The notes under the pieces were generated by a model, which was not told the DNA's origin, did no database searches, and worked only from the letters and a program-made list of their open reading frames with translations. Both the position numbers and the translations under genes were made by a program. This document shows, piece by piece, positions 30,357 through 46,687 of a stretch of DNA of 64,000 nucleotides (position 1 is its first letter; each line of letters starts with the position of its first letter). This DNA is from Ricinus communis. Lineage: Eukaryota; Streptophyta; Magnoliopsida; Malpighiales; Euphorbiaceae. The DNA lies in the NCBI RefSeq assembly GCF_019578655.1, contig NC_063261.1, positions 22,795,126 through 22,859,125 of the forward strand, written 5' to 3'.

Positions 30357-33300
30357 ATGAAGGAATTGTTTGGGAGTCCAGGGAGAGTGAGTGGATTGGG
30401 ACTTAGAGTAGGACAATTTGTGTTTGCTGCTGCTTCAATTGGGGTTATGGTTTCTGCTCGTGGATTCTTTAACTCTACTGCTTTCTGGTAATTTCAGTTC
30501 TATGTTTATTATTTTCCTTTTCACAAAATAGCTTTTTTGTTCTATATTACAAATTTGATAGCTGTTCAATAAATATTAGTTTGGAACTGATGATGATTCA
30601 TCTGTGACTAGTTTAGAAGTTCATTTGATTAGTAAAATGCCGTTGTTGCTTCTTATATTAGTTAGTGGGATGAAATGTAGTTTAGAATGGAGTACTAAAT
30701 CTGTAATGGAAACACATAACATGAGTTTAAATGAGTTGGTGTTTTAATCTGCAAATCCCAATTTGAGAGCAACGTCATGGTAGGTAAATAGTGAGCTTGG
30801 TTTTGGCTTGATTTGATGAAGAACATAGGGAAAAGTTAAAGAAGGAACAATCCCTTCATATTGCCAATGGTAGTAGGCAAATTGCGTTTGAAGGTTAGCA
30901 TCACCTATAAAGTGAAGGCATTTGTTTCATGGGCTGTCTTTAGCAAGAGTACTTAATAATTTGCTATGGACGAGGAGGCACAATGTACTGATGTCTATAT
31001 GAGTTAACACAATAGTTAGTGATTGGTCCTCCATTTAGCTAATATTCTCAGTTTTTATTATTGACCTTTTAGTCCTTTTGGAAATTAGCTTCTTTGTGGT
31101 TTTACTTTTAAGGGGAGTAGTAAATTTCATTAGTATTCTTGGAGTGATTTGGAGGGAAAAGGTGCAAGGCAGTTTTCTGCTGTTCTATAATTGTAGTGAT
31201 TTGGTTTATTTGGGTGATCAGTGCTCACTTATTTAATTAATGGGATATTATTATTTCCTGGTATCTTGATGGTGTTCTGCTCTGGTATGTTGTTAGAGAA
31301 CTTTACTTTGTTATTTGTATCCTCGTGTTTACCTGTTTGGAGAAGGATGCTCTTCCTAATGTTTGTCTTCTTTCCTTCATTTGATAATTCTTTTCCCCCC
31401 TTATGGTTAAATGAGAAGTGGTAAGAACTTATATTCATGTGAAAAGCCTGATAAAAAATTAATTAATTAATTAATTAAAGTGAAGGGTTTAGTGCAGAGC
31501 AATATGTTTCTGCACTATAGTGGGATCATATTCAAGCTAGTGAAACTAGTGGAGCACAGAGAAACATATAATGATGGTATTGGACCTTCTGAATATGTGA
31601 TCATATATTAGCCAATATGAAATCGGTAAACTCTTACAAATGAAATGTAGAAAGTGAGTATTTTATGTTGTGCCTTCTTATCAATTTAGAGATTCCAGAT
31701 ATTGAAGAGCATAAGTGGTTCAATGACAGAATGATGGAGGGACAAAGACTAGAATACTTTCCAATTTCGATGCTTCATATTAATATTTCACCAACATTTG
31801 ATCTTTGCCTTTCTTCCAAGAGGCATAATTCAATTGTAAGGAAAGATGATTTGCTCACTTTTAAGTCCTTGACTGACTCTTTGACATACAAGGACTATTT
31901 CTCTTTCCATACAAATTTTTGTTCTAAATTGTATAACTGTTTCTCTGATGGAAAATGCACTTTTTTTCCTGGTTTTAGAAAGTCTAAAGGAGCATAGGTG
32001 TTATCTCAAGTTTTACAGTGTTGATCTGTTTACCTAGCAAACTAAGACCAAACATAACCAAATTATACCATTGACTGGGGACCTAGAAGGAATGATGACC
32101 ATATAATAGAAATACATTCCTTTCAGTGTGTGTATGATGTTACATAATGTGTTCAATGATTTTAGTTATTGTATATTCTAAAGTATCACAGCATTGCCAA
32201 GTCAATTTTGTATCTGCCACTTAATTCAATGAAGTTAATGGGAATTGAGCAAGCTTTATACTTTTGTTCTATTTCTAATGGTGATGGGTTTGGTTTGGAG
32301 ACCAATAGACGATTACTTAGAGTTGGGAAATGTTCTGTTGCTATACTGTTTCTTTATGTGAAGATCAAATATTATGGGAGTTCTTATGGTAGGTTCTTGG
32401 GTGTTACTCTAGATTAGCTAAATGGGTATTGTTTGTGAAATGATTTAAATAGATGGAGAATCAGAGATATGCCACCTGTATTCAGGGAATTTAGGCATAA
32501 CTGAGCAATATAATGTTGAAAATAGTCCTCAATTATTCTCCTTGCTAACCTGATAATCTTAAATTTCTCTGGAACTCTGCCAATCACCTTAAGATGGTAA
32601 TTCTCCATTTTTCTTAAGTTTGTTTCCCTGACCATGCATGAGGTTCTTGTTATCCTTAAACATGAAGGATAGTTTCATTTCATCCCTTAGAGGTACACTG
32701 TTTTGGGTTCTTGTTCCTAACACTGTGCTACCCATCAGGGTTTCAGGGTCTAATGTTGTTCTTATGCATATTTTCATTTGAGAATTTTTACATCCATTGG
32801 GCATGGGAATGGTAGGATTTTTGCTTGTCACTGAAGACAAATTCGTGTACATGACTCTGTCAAAACATGCCCCTGTACAGGTCTACTTACAAGGTGGTGT
32901 CTGCTACTCATTCCTGTTAACCTCACTATGTTATAGATTTTCCAGTACATTTACATCATTTCTTATATATAGCAATACTGCAGTTTTGACATGTGTGTCT
33001 TGGGTTCAGCTATTTAATTGCATCAATGGGGCTTCAAGTTCTTTGGAGTTTTGGACTTGCATGCCTTGATATGCATGCTTTGAGATCAAAGAGAAACCTG
33101 CAAAATCCTGTCTTAGTGAGCTTATTTGTTGTTGGTGACTGGGTAAGTATATACTTAAGTCTTTTCTATACTTGAGTCTTAATTTGTACAGACGCTTGCT
33201 TGTGATTTTATGAATCGTGAGTCATTTTTTTGTACAAGTACATGTAAGCAAGGAAACAATTAAATCATTGACAGGATGGAAAAGTTGCTACTGTAAAAAC

Positions 33301-34508
33301 TATTGATGATTTTAACATTGAATGATTGAATAAAGGTTTTTACTAAGTGAAATAGTGTAAGCCTACTTCAAGTTCCGTTCTAAATAATCTAATTTTGGTC
33401 ATTGGGTACAAAAGGATAAACACTTGAAGAAGGAGAAGCTAACCCCTGTGCCTTAATCTTATGCCGTACATGCTTTAGGTTTGCTCTATTTATGTGTAGA
33501 TTAGTCCAATTGTGAGATGTGGCATACCAAGGCCAAATGTGGATATGAGTCCTATGGTATTCAATTCCCTCCTCCCCGTTTCTCCCCCATCCCAGCTTCA
33601 GTCCCTGAAATAAACATTTGCCATTAATCAGGATGGACCACCATCCAGAAGTTTGCCATCTTATTTGCATCCTTAATAGCTAACTGTGGTGTTTGCCTTC
33701 AAGATGGATGTAAATGATTACTTCATTAGGCATTTCATATTGTCCTTCTAAAGTTCTTGGCTTCTTTGTACAGTTATGAGAAATTTATTGAACAGGCAGT
33801 TGGTTCTTTTTTTTTTTTTACACAATGCAAAATTGCATAAGAATAGCACTAGTGAATTGTTTGAATATATCATGGTGAGAAAATTCCTTGATCAATTGCA
33901 AAATCTCCAAGTTGTTTTAATTATTTGATAACTTTTTTCCTTTCTTCCCTTTCTAATATTCAAGCATGTCCCTTTTCTTCTACTACTAGTTGCTCTCTCT
34001 GCCATGTCTTTTTTTTTCTTTGATTACTGAGAAGCTTAGTGACTAGTGTAGCTGACCTTCTTATGATGTTTCATATTCCAATTCAAGTTGTACTCAATAT
34101 ATTGTGCTGAAAACTAGTTTTATCTTAAGACATTGCAAGTTCTTTATAGTTGCCACAGTAGATTTGTCATCTAGTTGCATTCTATGCTGTTCTAGAGCTT
34201 TTAAGCTGCTTTAAACATGGGTTGCTTCTGATATTTGAGATCTCTTTCTCAATTCATATACATAAAGAATCATCTAAATGATGTTGTAACGATCTCTTAA
34301 ATTGCAGGTTACATCTATTCTATCACTTGCAGCTGCATGTGCATCTGCTGGAGTAACAGTTTTGTACACAAAAGACTTGCATTACTGCAAAGCACCACCC
34401 TATTTCCCATGCAGCAGGTTCCAAATCTCCATTGCTTTTGCATTTATCTCATGGTTTCTCCTTGCTGTATCGTCTCATGTTATGTTTTGGCTTTTGGCAA
34501 ACGTATGA
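30357..34508 (+). CDS. CASP-like protein (CASPL5 type), 3 exons, 154 aa
   Basis: Exons: 30357-30487, 33010-33142, 34308-34508; introns GT-AG, one frame of 155 codons. The protein starts [20 protein letters not shown], short and cytosolic, then has four hydrophobic segments at about 18-36, 44-62, 80-103 and 130-152 separated by short loops. The second extracellular loop has two cysteines ([11 protein letters not shown]), and the third helix starts [19 protein letters not shown]. This is the UPF0497/MARVEL-related family that includes Casparian strip membrane proteins; the CASPL5 clade is broadly expressed and its function is unknown, probably in plasma-membrane organisation. The first intron is 2.5 kb and was searched: no inserted gene is evident, only an (ATTA)n run at 31456-31479. 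Confidence 0.93.
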
Positions 34509-35570
34509 TTTAATCTACATCAACCACACAGAACCGGTATTCATCATTTTACCATGTAAATATTGTCATTTCTGGAATATATTCCCTTTTTCATGGAAAT
34601 GTCAGAATTATTCCTTATCAATGGCAAGTTTCTTTCTCCTACCCACAAGTTGTGTTCCTATCTTATGTTACGACACCCTAGCTCTCTCGCATTTACAGGA
34701 TTGAGACAAATTAAGAGAGATTTTTGGTTGCACCTTCCACTACTTTTTCCTTGATGTATTAAACCAGAATATTTGTTTCTTATGATTTGTTAGGAAAATA
34801 TTCTCATTGCAGTAGGTAAAGCAGCACGAGTGGTCAGGGGTTCAAACACGTACTTTCCTAGTCGTCCCCCGTTCCTACTTTTTCTTGTGATAAATACTTC
34901 TCTTTGAGAATGTAACTTGCCAAACTGAATTGAGTGATGGAATGATTGTAGCCTAGCTATGTACATGGATAAGCTTGGGGTAGAATTGGAGGTCACCTGT
35001 AAAAATACTGTTGGGTTGCCCCAGCCGCCAGTTACTTCTTTTGGGCTATTTTCAAATACATCCTTGTCCAACTAGTATGATATGCAAGTTGCCATTAAAT
35101 GATCTATTAGTGTGCGACTTGTGGGAGCATTAGTCAAGATCTGTCACCATTGCATGAATATGCTCTTGAAAGAAACAATTAGAATAGTATTATACACAAA
35201 GTCCCTCAATAATTGTTTCCCATAATGCCATTTAATATTATATGCCTGTTTTGAGCCTTTAAAAAAGAGAGCTCACCATTAGATTCTGATTCAATTAGAA
35301 CTTCTGAAAGCACCATCTTACCTAGTCTTGAGTTTAATACACTAAACTCCAGACCTGCTACCTTGTGCATATTCGATGTAATTTATCATTTTTTTTTTCC
35401 TTAACAGGAAGAAACCATAGTGGAAATTATATGTTGATTTTGATATTTTAATATTGATGTCAAGAATTTACATGTGCAGTATTTTCTCTTCAAGCATGCT
35501 TAAAATTGTTTTTTGAGATTGCAATACCTGCCTGCCAATTGTATTCAACACATAAAGAATTAGAAAAATT
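34509..35570. other. 3' flank of the CASP-like gene with a possible SINE head
   Basis: No protein gene is supported. The first few hundred bases are probably 3' UTR and readthrough region. At 34807-34847 there is a tRNA-like pair of words (AGTAGGTAAAGCAG as an A-box-like part and GGTTCAAAC as a B-box). The rest is unremarkable. Confidence 0.35.
34807..34860 (+). mobile_element. Possible degenerate SINE (tRNA-derived) head
   Basis: AGTAGGTAAAGCAG followed about 25 bases later by GGTTCAAAC resembles the A and B boxes of a Pol III promoter as found at the 5' end of plant SINEs. There is no cloverleaf, no poly-A or T-rich tail that I could assign, and no target duplication was found, so this is only a hint. 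Confidence 0.2.
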
Positions 35571-36660
35571 GCTTTTTTGGACCCTGTACTTTTTTATTTA
35601 GGTTTTTGATATTGTGCCCACGATGTTTTTATTTGGATGGTATAAAAGCTGTTATGTCAGAGAATAAAAGGCATAATTAGTCCATGTATTTTTATATTTG
35701 TCAAATAGGTCCTTATATTTTTTTTCTATGACCTACCAAAATTTGTGTCAAGTAAATCCCTTTATGATTTGGAGAACTTTTACTAAATGGCCTACTAGAT
35801 TTTTCAAAAGATTTAAGAAATTACATGTTTTCTTTTTATCCTTTCCTTATAATTAATATTTATATCGTTCATTCCTAATTGATTTCTAATAATTAAGAAA
35901 TTTATGTATGAACTTCAAAAATAAAATATAATGAAATTTCAGCTTCCATATATTCGAGAACTATCTTTTTATCTCTTTAGATTCAATAATATTTTAATTG
36001 GATATTAGCATTTATATATCTAATTAATAGATTTGTGATTTGGCTAATCTAACACCCTAATTTATTATTTTATAAGCAATGCAAGTTTTTTGTTTTTTAG
36101 TTTTATATTTTATTTTATTTATTAAATAGACCATGTCTCCTTTCAATTACTTGATGTCCTTATTAACCATGAGTTAGCACTATGTATGATGCTATTTCTT
36201 AAATTTTAGTATTAATTTAGTTTTAAATAATTAATTATTAAATGTAGACGTCTTAGAAAAAAATTATAAGAACTTACTTCAATTATTAGAATTCATAGGG
36301 CTAATGATAACAAAAATGATGAACTTCCACTAAATTTTCAGTTCTACTATAAATTTATTAAATATATGAATTTTTAATTTATTTTTTTGAATCTTATCAT
36401 GTAATTAATTAAGATAAAACTTTTAACTATGTTGATCAATTACGCTCTCTATTTCTCAATGAGTTGAAATCAGATATTAAGCAAAAGTCCATGGCGTAAT
36501 AGAAAAAATTAAAAAGTCATAAATATGAGGATGTAATGTAATATTTTAAGGATTAAACTGTAGTTGAAAACGGGCTAGTGTTAGTAAAAAAAAATATAAA
36601 TATAAGAATTCAATATCGACAAATAAAAATATGAGAGAGCTCAATGTCACAAACAATATA
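35571..36660. mobile_element. Possible old non-autonomous transposon, about 1.1 kb
   Basis: The left edge (TTTTGGACCCTGTACTTTTT, then ATTAGTCCATGTATTTTTA and AATAGGTCCTTATATTTTTT) has the style of non-coding plant transposon ends. The reverse complement of the right edge (36500-36660) reads in a similar way (GAGCTCTCTCATATTTTTATTTG, with ATTGAATTCTTATA). The match is loose and no transposase frame or target duplication is visible, so family and borders are uncertain. Confidence 0.25.
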
Positions 36661-38253
36661 GTACATGGAGCCACATGCATTTTTCCTAAGAATTACAATA
36701 TGTTTCGAGTGCCCATGTTAGGTATCTCACATGGCAGGCCATTGATTTTTCTTTTTTCTTTGCAATATTATGTGTCTATTTTAAAAGGTGATGATTTCAA
36801 TGCAATGGTCAAGTTGTTAATTGTTAAATATCTAGAGATTAGGGTATCTCAATTGTTTAAGCCATGGATTGGTTACCTATCACCATCTATTTAGTGATTG
36901 GATGAATAGAAAGAAAGACTTGGAGGTAAAAGGAATAATTTAATATGCTGCCCACCTCAAAATTTCTGGAGTTTGTTATCATACTTGAGATTGCATAATC
37001 TTTTGGAATAGCACACAAAATTATGAAGAATCTAGCATATTTTATTGCTAGATTTATGGTATGTAAAGAGGGGAAATAAAGGACTAAAATGGGCAATTTT
37101 GACAAGTTTCATTTGATGAAGACAAAAAAAAAAATCATATTAAAATAGATTGTGCCACGTTATATTAGATAAAATTATTTAAAAATGAGCAATGGAATTC
37201 AAATCTCAATAAATAAATGAATAAAAGATGAAATGATGTTTGAGTTGAGTGGACACAATTTTTCATATTTTTTAAAAAATGAAAAGAAAAGAAAATGTTT
37301 TCTTTTACCAATGTGTGACGTTAGAATCATAGAAGCTGGAACTAACATGATTGAATTTGGTGGTGAATGAGTTAAGGAAAGAAATAGACAAGCAATTAAA
37401 ATTAAGTAGATAGCTAGGACCCCTTAAAAAATGATTTTAATTTTAATTAATTGCCACTCCCTTATCAGAATTTTGCACCACAAAAGGCCAACAATGTTAT
37501 CAATTTGGGACCCTAATATGCACCTCTCCTTATCTTCATGTGTATCTCTATATTAATGGCCACGTCCCCCAATTTTTATTCTTAATCTTTTTCACAATAG
37601 TCTCCCTCTAACTCTAATTTTATGTCTGGTCTGGCTCCACCATGTGTGTGTGCCTCTTTCAAGTGTACTTATCTTTCACTTTAGTCCTGTGCCCCACGAC
37701 TTTTAGATAATGCAGAATTTAGAAATAACGTTTTCAAGGCATACTAAGAAAATTTCTCTTTATTTTTGGTTAAAAATATGAAAGGCCCTTGAAATTGTGA
37801 CACTAGGAGACAATATGTGTGAATCATTCCACTAGTGGAAATACAGCAGAACTTTAAAGATGAATTTAAAAAAAAAAAAAAAAATCATAATTTATGCCAC
37901 CGACACTCAACTGGAATAATTTTACAGTAGAACAAAATCCAAAGACGATGACCACCAAGAAACAAAGAATTTTGGCATTGATTAATAAATTACAGAAAAT
38001 CTGAGGGGTAGAAATTTTATTTCTATTTACATAGCTAAGTAACACTTTTCACACCAAGAACACACTTGTACCCTCCATTGCAGACAAGAAACTCAGCAGC
38101 AGCTTGACTCAAATCATACCAACTTGCAGAAACTTACTTTTACACTTGGATACCAGATAAAAGGGAAGAAAAAAAAAAAAAAAAAAGGAACCAAATGCAT
38201 TTTTAACTTGTCCCTGAACTAAAACATAGTCTACAGGTCTCAGCCCCATTCTG
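36661..38253. other. AT-rich convergent intergenic DNA before GMPP
   Basis: I see no gene. A- and T-rich runs occur at 37868-37884 and 38170-38186. The last 250 bases are probably the 3' UTR of the minus-strand GMPP gene. Confidence 0.4.
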
Positions 38254-40972
<2,719 letters not shown>

Positions 40973-43900
40973 CAGCAAAACGATAATCTTTCAACTACCA
41001 TCAAATGGGCGGATTTGAAAATAAATATTCAATTTTATTTTTGGGGAACTTTCCTTTTTACTTAAGAAATTTCTGTTTATTCAAGTACAATTTTTTGGGG
41101 GCAAAAGTTTTAATTTGGTGGAAGTTTCGGGGCTGTTTCGTATTTTGAAAGACTTTTTAGGGTGTGGATAAAATTGTACTCTTCTTAGTAAATTGATTTT
41201 AATTGTTTGGATCGTAAGAATTAATAAGAATTTAATTTTCTTAATGTACCACGCATATGACGATAGCTGACATAATTAGAAAAGTGCAATGTGATAATTC
41301 ATTAGGGATATGGTATCTTCTTTTTTCTTTTTACTGAGTGTAGAAAAATTGATAAGTAATGTACCTTTTTTTTGGATTTAATGGAAATTTCAAAGTTTAT
41401 TTTAATCAATAGTAACGAGAAAGACGAATGAAACAATTTTAATTTAAAATTTATTTAATTTTAAAAATAAAATAATAATTTGATTAAGTTTGATCGACTG
41501 ATAATGTAGTGTTTGGTTGAAATTTATAAAATATATAAAATTTATTTATAAATTTAGGATTTATATGTTTTAAATATAGTGAAAGTTAATTTAGTATTTC
41601 TTATAATTAAATTTGTGTGAAACTGATTATAACTAAATTAAATCCTAACAAAATAAGTAGAAATTTTTAAATGAATTTCAATAACTAAATTAATATATTT
41701 TATAACACTAAAATATCTCTTTTAATTTTATTATTTTTATTTTATTTTATGTTTTATATCGTTATCTCAAATAAAATGAATTTTTTTTATAGACTAAGTA
41801 ATAATTATAAATCTATAAAATTATATGTACTAATTTTCAAATATTTGAATTAAATAAATAATTAAAATCAATTAACATATATTCATAGATTATCCATTCA
41901 AAAGAATATGGGGGGCCAAAATTAATGCTTCTTTTGTAAGAACATCTAGAACACTTACATTATCAATTAATATGAATTAACAACTAACAAAAATCATGTG
42001 TTTCATTGAATTTAAGTAACATAGAAGTGCTTTTATATATATATATATATTTTACATGTGGGAGAGGAATTGGACCACTTTTCTCTAATTTTTAATTTCT
42101 TTTATTTTTATTTTTATTTTTAAGTTTGATAAATATAAATTATATGATAATTTTAGCTCACCATAATAATAATAATAATAATAATAATCATGTTTAAGAT
42201 TTAGTTTATCAATTAATTTTTGTTTCTAAATAAAAATAGGTCTGGAATTTTAATTGGCAGAGAGTGGAGTGGTTTTAGATGTGATTGGAATTGCCTACGT
42301 GTGATTGTAATTGTAGCCGACAATGCAGTGTTCAAGTATATATCACAGCCACAGTATAGATCCGGTTGCATTGTAAAGAAAAATAAGCTTGCCTCAGTAT
42401 ATACTTTCCTTTTTGTTTAGTTAGGCTAAAGGCTCAATTTGGTCCCTGAACTGTTTTTTAAAGTACAATTCATACTAAAATTACTTTTTTATTCTAATCA
42501 TATACTAAAAACCTTTTATTAATGGCTGATTAATTTCAATCCTGTCGTAGACAACGTTGGATCAAGTGGAATTTTAATGTTATAAAGTTCATAAAGTAAG
42601 ATCTTTATGATATAAAGTCCTTAATCTATATTATATTTATGTTTTTGAGAAATTAATCTATATAAGTTTTGGTATAAATAGTATTATTCGTTAACAGAAT
42701 ATGTAATTCTAATATAACTATAATTAATTCAAATCCGAATTATTCGAGATTTTGTGCTTAGTTTATATATAATGCTCGAGGGTTGTTAAAATTGAATGCA
42801 AATAGTTAAAAATAATGACAAGCTAACTAATTAATCACTTGATAAAGTAATCCTCGGTGCAAGCAAATTGGAATTAAGTTGATGCAATTCTGACCAAAAA
42901 GAAGGTTCAAAATCCAAATTCATATATATAAAAGGGGACAGCTAATAAAGCCTTAACGTGAGGTGCAATCCTATTGCATGTCACATGCAAACTTCCTAAG
43001 CTCAAGAACATTTGCAATAAGCCTCTTTATGTTCTTGACAATTAATCGACCATTATATATATATATACGCAAAAGCAATTGAATCAGTGGGCGGGTACCA
43101 AAATAAGGACCAGTTCCCATAAATATAGGTCGCCATTGTCAAAGTCTTGCAAGAATCAATTGATATGTAAAAATTAACTCATACTCTACTTTACATGCAA
43201 ATAACCTAACGTTGACAATTAATTTGGTGTTACATACTTTTGACGTTGCACGAAGTCAGATTTTGATTGTGTTGCCCTTTTTTCTTAAATGTGAGTGGCT
43301 TCGAAGTTTGGTTTTATTTTCCTTTAGTGTTATTATACCAAATTGAAATATAATAATAATGTTGCCATATTTTTGGCCACTTGAGATACCATTCAACCTT
43401 TTCGGTCTCCACCATGGACATGGACATATCCACCTATATGATATATATAAGACTCAAACCCGAGTCTAAAAATAATATAAAAATTTCTCTAAAATTACTA
43501 AATTAAATTCTAATATACAAAAAGGATAATTACATAAAACTGTTTTTTAATTTTATCTTTCAACAATTTTAAGTATTTAATTCTTTTCAGATAAAAAGAG
43601 ATATATGATTACAAATCGTGATAAAAAAAATACCTTACAGTTTAAAAATCTAAATTAATAATGATTTAACGATCTTCAGTCCGATAAGTCATTATTACCA
43701 TATTTATCATGTTTGATAATATGAGTTTAAAATTTAAAAACTCAAAATATCATTGTTTGACCGCTAAATCGATATTATTAAATTAATGACTTCTAAAATC
43801 GTGATTTAATAGCCAAATATTAAAATTATGAGTTGTTAAGCTTCAAAACTCATGAGTTATTATTAATAACTTTTTGAATAATTAAACTCTCCACCATTTT

Positions 43901-44680
43901 GAATTACTTCTTCGGTACTTTCATTTTATGATCCGTTCTATTTTCTAAAATTAAATTACTTATTTTAGAAATACAAACTGAAAAGAATCAGAAAAACCAT
44001 TTTTTAAATATATTTTTTTTGAGTTGTGATATTCTTTTCTCTTATCCCAAGTTATGTTTGCTTTTCATGATAAAACCCTAAACAAGTTTTTGCTTTCACA
44101 GGCATACAAATAACCTTTATTTACATAAGTTTATACATCTCCAAAATAATCTAATTATGACAGGAATATAATTTATTCGCGTGTATAATTTATTAGGGTT
44201 TTTCCTAATAAAAACTTAATAAATAAATAAATAAATATATATATATATATATCATTAGCAAACATTAATTATAATGAATAATAAACAAAATAAAAGATTA
44301 TTCAAGAAGTAGTATTAAGGAAATAAAGGCATGTTGTAGCTTATTCAATTTTTTTTCAACCAATAATCTAGTGATTATTATTACCTAATACTATATAATT
44401 AGCAGAAGAGTAATAAGGTTTAGAAACAATTTCTTTTAGATGGCAAAAGTCTTGAGGGCAAAGAAACCACCCGTAGCATGTAGAAAGCCACCCGATGTCA
44501 TAGCAGTTTTTGTTGGATCCACACTTGAATTTATTTACTAATAAAAGAGTAGGTTGTCAATGTGTATTAATCATTTTCGTTATAGAAAAAAATAAGATGG
44601 AGAATTGCTGTATATTAATAGTGCTTGGCTAATGAATTTTTTCAGGAGAAGAGAATTGAAGGGAAATAATTTTTCTGCAA
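40973..44680. other. Long AT-rich intergenic DNA
   Basis: No coding frame or RNA gene is supported over 3.7 kb. It contains short microsatellites: (TA)n at 42036-42050, (ATA)n at 42164-42187, (TA)n at 43054-43068 and 44236-44252. A transposon-edge-like phrase (GCTCAATTTGGTCCCTGAAC) starts at 42431, but I found no matching second end. The region 43540-43900 has locally repeated ATGAGTT and ATCATTG words without clear period. Confidence 0.4.
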
Positions 44681-44685
44681 ACTCA

Positions 44686-44750
44686 TAATAAGAAATTAAA
44701 TGAGAAAATAAAGTCTTTATTAATGAGACTTCATCAATTACATCTAGGTA

Positions 44751-44794
<44 letters not shown>

Positions 44795-44842
44795 TAAGTT
44801 TCTACTGTTATAAACTTTTACAGAATGATCCTATACTTAACA
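44686..44842 (-). repeat. 3' LTR of the copia element
   Basis: This copy matches 49019-49181 through the shared block AAAATAAAGTCTTTATTAAT, GAGACTTCATCAATTACATC and GATCCTATACTTAA. On the minus strand it begins with TGTTAAG right after the polypurine tract. It carries a long (TA)n run at 44753-44791 not seen at that length in the other LTR. The far end lacks the canonical CA. Confidence 0.9.
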
Positions 44843-44853
44843 CCCCCCTCAAG
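44843..44853 (-). other. Polypurine tract of the copia element
   Basis: On the minus strand the sequence TTGAGGGGGG lies directly next to the TG that opens the 3' LTR. This is the standard place and composition for the plus-strand primer of an LTR retrotransposon. Confidence 0.8.
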
Positions 44854-46687
44854 ATGAGCGTTGTATATATTTAGAATGCTCATATTGGATAACAAGTAGC
44901 TCAATTGTCCAGGGTTCAATGCTTTGATGAATATGTCTGTCATTTGTTCTTTAGTTTGCACATGTATAGGCTTTACCAATCCTTCAACAACTTTATCCCT
45001 TATGAAATGACAATTTACTTCAACATGTTTTGTATGCTTATGAAAAACCGGGTTGTTGCAAAGCTGATTAGCTCAGCTTGCACAATCTGAAACGTCTTTA
45101 GGATCATCTTAATCGATACTATTTCACAAATACCAGCTAACATAGCCCTATATTCTGGCTCTGCAGAACTCCTAGGCACCATATTCTATTTCTTAGATTT
45201 CCAGCTTATTAAGGAACTCCCCAAATATGTACAATATTCAGATAAAGACCTTTTGGTTTCAGGGCAGCCTACCCAATCACTGTTTGTGTAAGAGTAAGAG
45301 AACAATCTGATGAAGCCTTCATAAGAAGCCCTTGACCTAAAGCATTATTAATATATCTCAGCACTTTAAAAGTTTCATCCCATTGTATTTGTGCAGGTCT
45401 GTCCATGAATTATGCAAGAACATGTACTGTATAACACAAATCCGCCCTAGTAACAATAAGATAAAGTAATTTTCCAACTATCTATAAGTCCAAGGATTTA
45501 ATAATAAGCCATCAGTAACATGAGCTAGTTTATGGTTAACTTCTATTGGCATGCTTACAGGTATTACTCCAGAACATGCATATTCCTACAAAATATCTAC
45601 TGCATATTTTCTTTGACAAACACAAATAACAACAATAGACCTAGCTATTTCCAATCCTGTAAAATACTTCAAAACCCCCAAATCCTTTAGCTTAAAAACT
45701 TAACATCTGTGTGTTTTATAAACAAGAAATAATCTTCTTTTGACTGAGAGAAACCAAGAGACTTCAAATTTTGTGAAAACTTTTCATTCCATTGCCTTCA
45801 GGCTTGCTTTAAACCATACAAGGACTTCTGCAATTTACAAACAAGCGTACTAGTAGTATCAAATTCTAAGCTTTGTCTCGCCCCTTGAAGCTGGTACCCT
45901 CTTGAAATTTCCATCTAAACATCGTCATGAAGATCACCATTGAGAAAAGCACTGCTAATATCAAGTTGAGATACATGTCAGCCATGAATAACACTTAAAG
46001 CTAAAAAGATTCTAATCATGGTATACTTAACAACTAGACTAAAAGTCTCATTATAATCAAATCATGCTTCCTGAGTGTAGCCTTTGGCAACAAGCCTGGC
46101 TTTGTAACGATCAACTGAACCATCAAAGTTAAAATTGACGTTGTAAATCCACTTGGAACCAATAACCTTTCTGTCCTTAGGTAATTCTACAGTTGTCCAA
46201 GTCTGATTCTATTCTAAAGCCTCTAATTCAGAAACCATAGCCTCTCTCCAATGACTATATTGCACTGCTTAATCATAGGTAGAGGGTTCATAAATGGAAG
46301 AAATGACTAAAGAAAAAGCTTTATGACAAGGAGATAAAGAATTATATGAAATGTGATTTTACATTAGATGAAATGTACTACAGGTATGGTGTAAAGAATG
46401 AACATAATCCGTCAAGTAATTTTGTAACTTGTGAACTCTTGTATTCTTCCTTAAAGGAACTAGGTTAGGTGTAGGAGAAGAGTGTAATGCAGGTGACAAT
46501 GCTAGAGTAGGTGATACTGGAGAAATAGTGACTGAAGAAGAATGACTAATAGGATTAGAAGTAGGTATATCAAAGAAGTGAGTAGAAGTATTAATAGGAA
46601 AGGAAGAGAGGGAGCATAAGAAGAAATAGACGAAACATAGGAAAAAATAGTTTCATGAAACACTACATCTCTAAACAAAAACACAGT
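44854..46687 (-). pseudogene. Copia reverse transcriptase / RNase H remnant
   Basis: No long frame remains. In mixed minus-strand frames fragments are recognisable: a DRPAQIQWDETFKVLRYI-like segment near 45360-45410 and text around the RNase H substrate region near 45100-45200, all interrupted by stops. The 46100-46250 part corresponds to the start of the reverse transcriptase (construct of LVPKGFKWIYNVNF type read with stops). I judge it a dead pol 3' half. Confidence 0.7.

Noticed and set aside
31665..32852. Open frames in the first CASP-like intron as a nested gene
   Set aside because: They are short, without domain resemblance, and have no coherent splice structure.
44753..44791. TA run as a possible origin or recombination site
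   Set aside because: It is a simple microsatellite inside an LTR.
46502..46684. Leucine-rich 60-codon minus frame in the copia element
   Set aside because: It is low-complexity sequence from the decayed element with no independent support.
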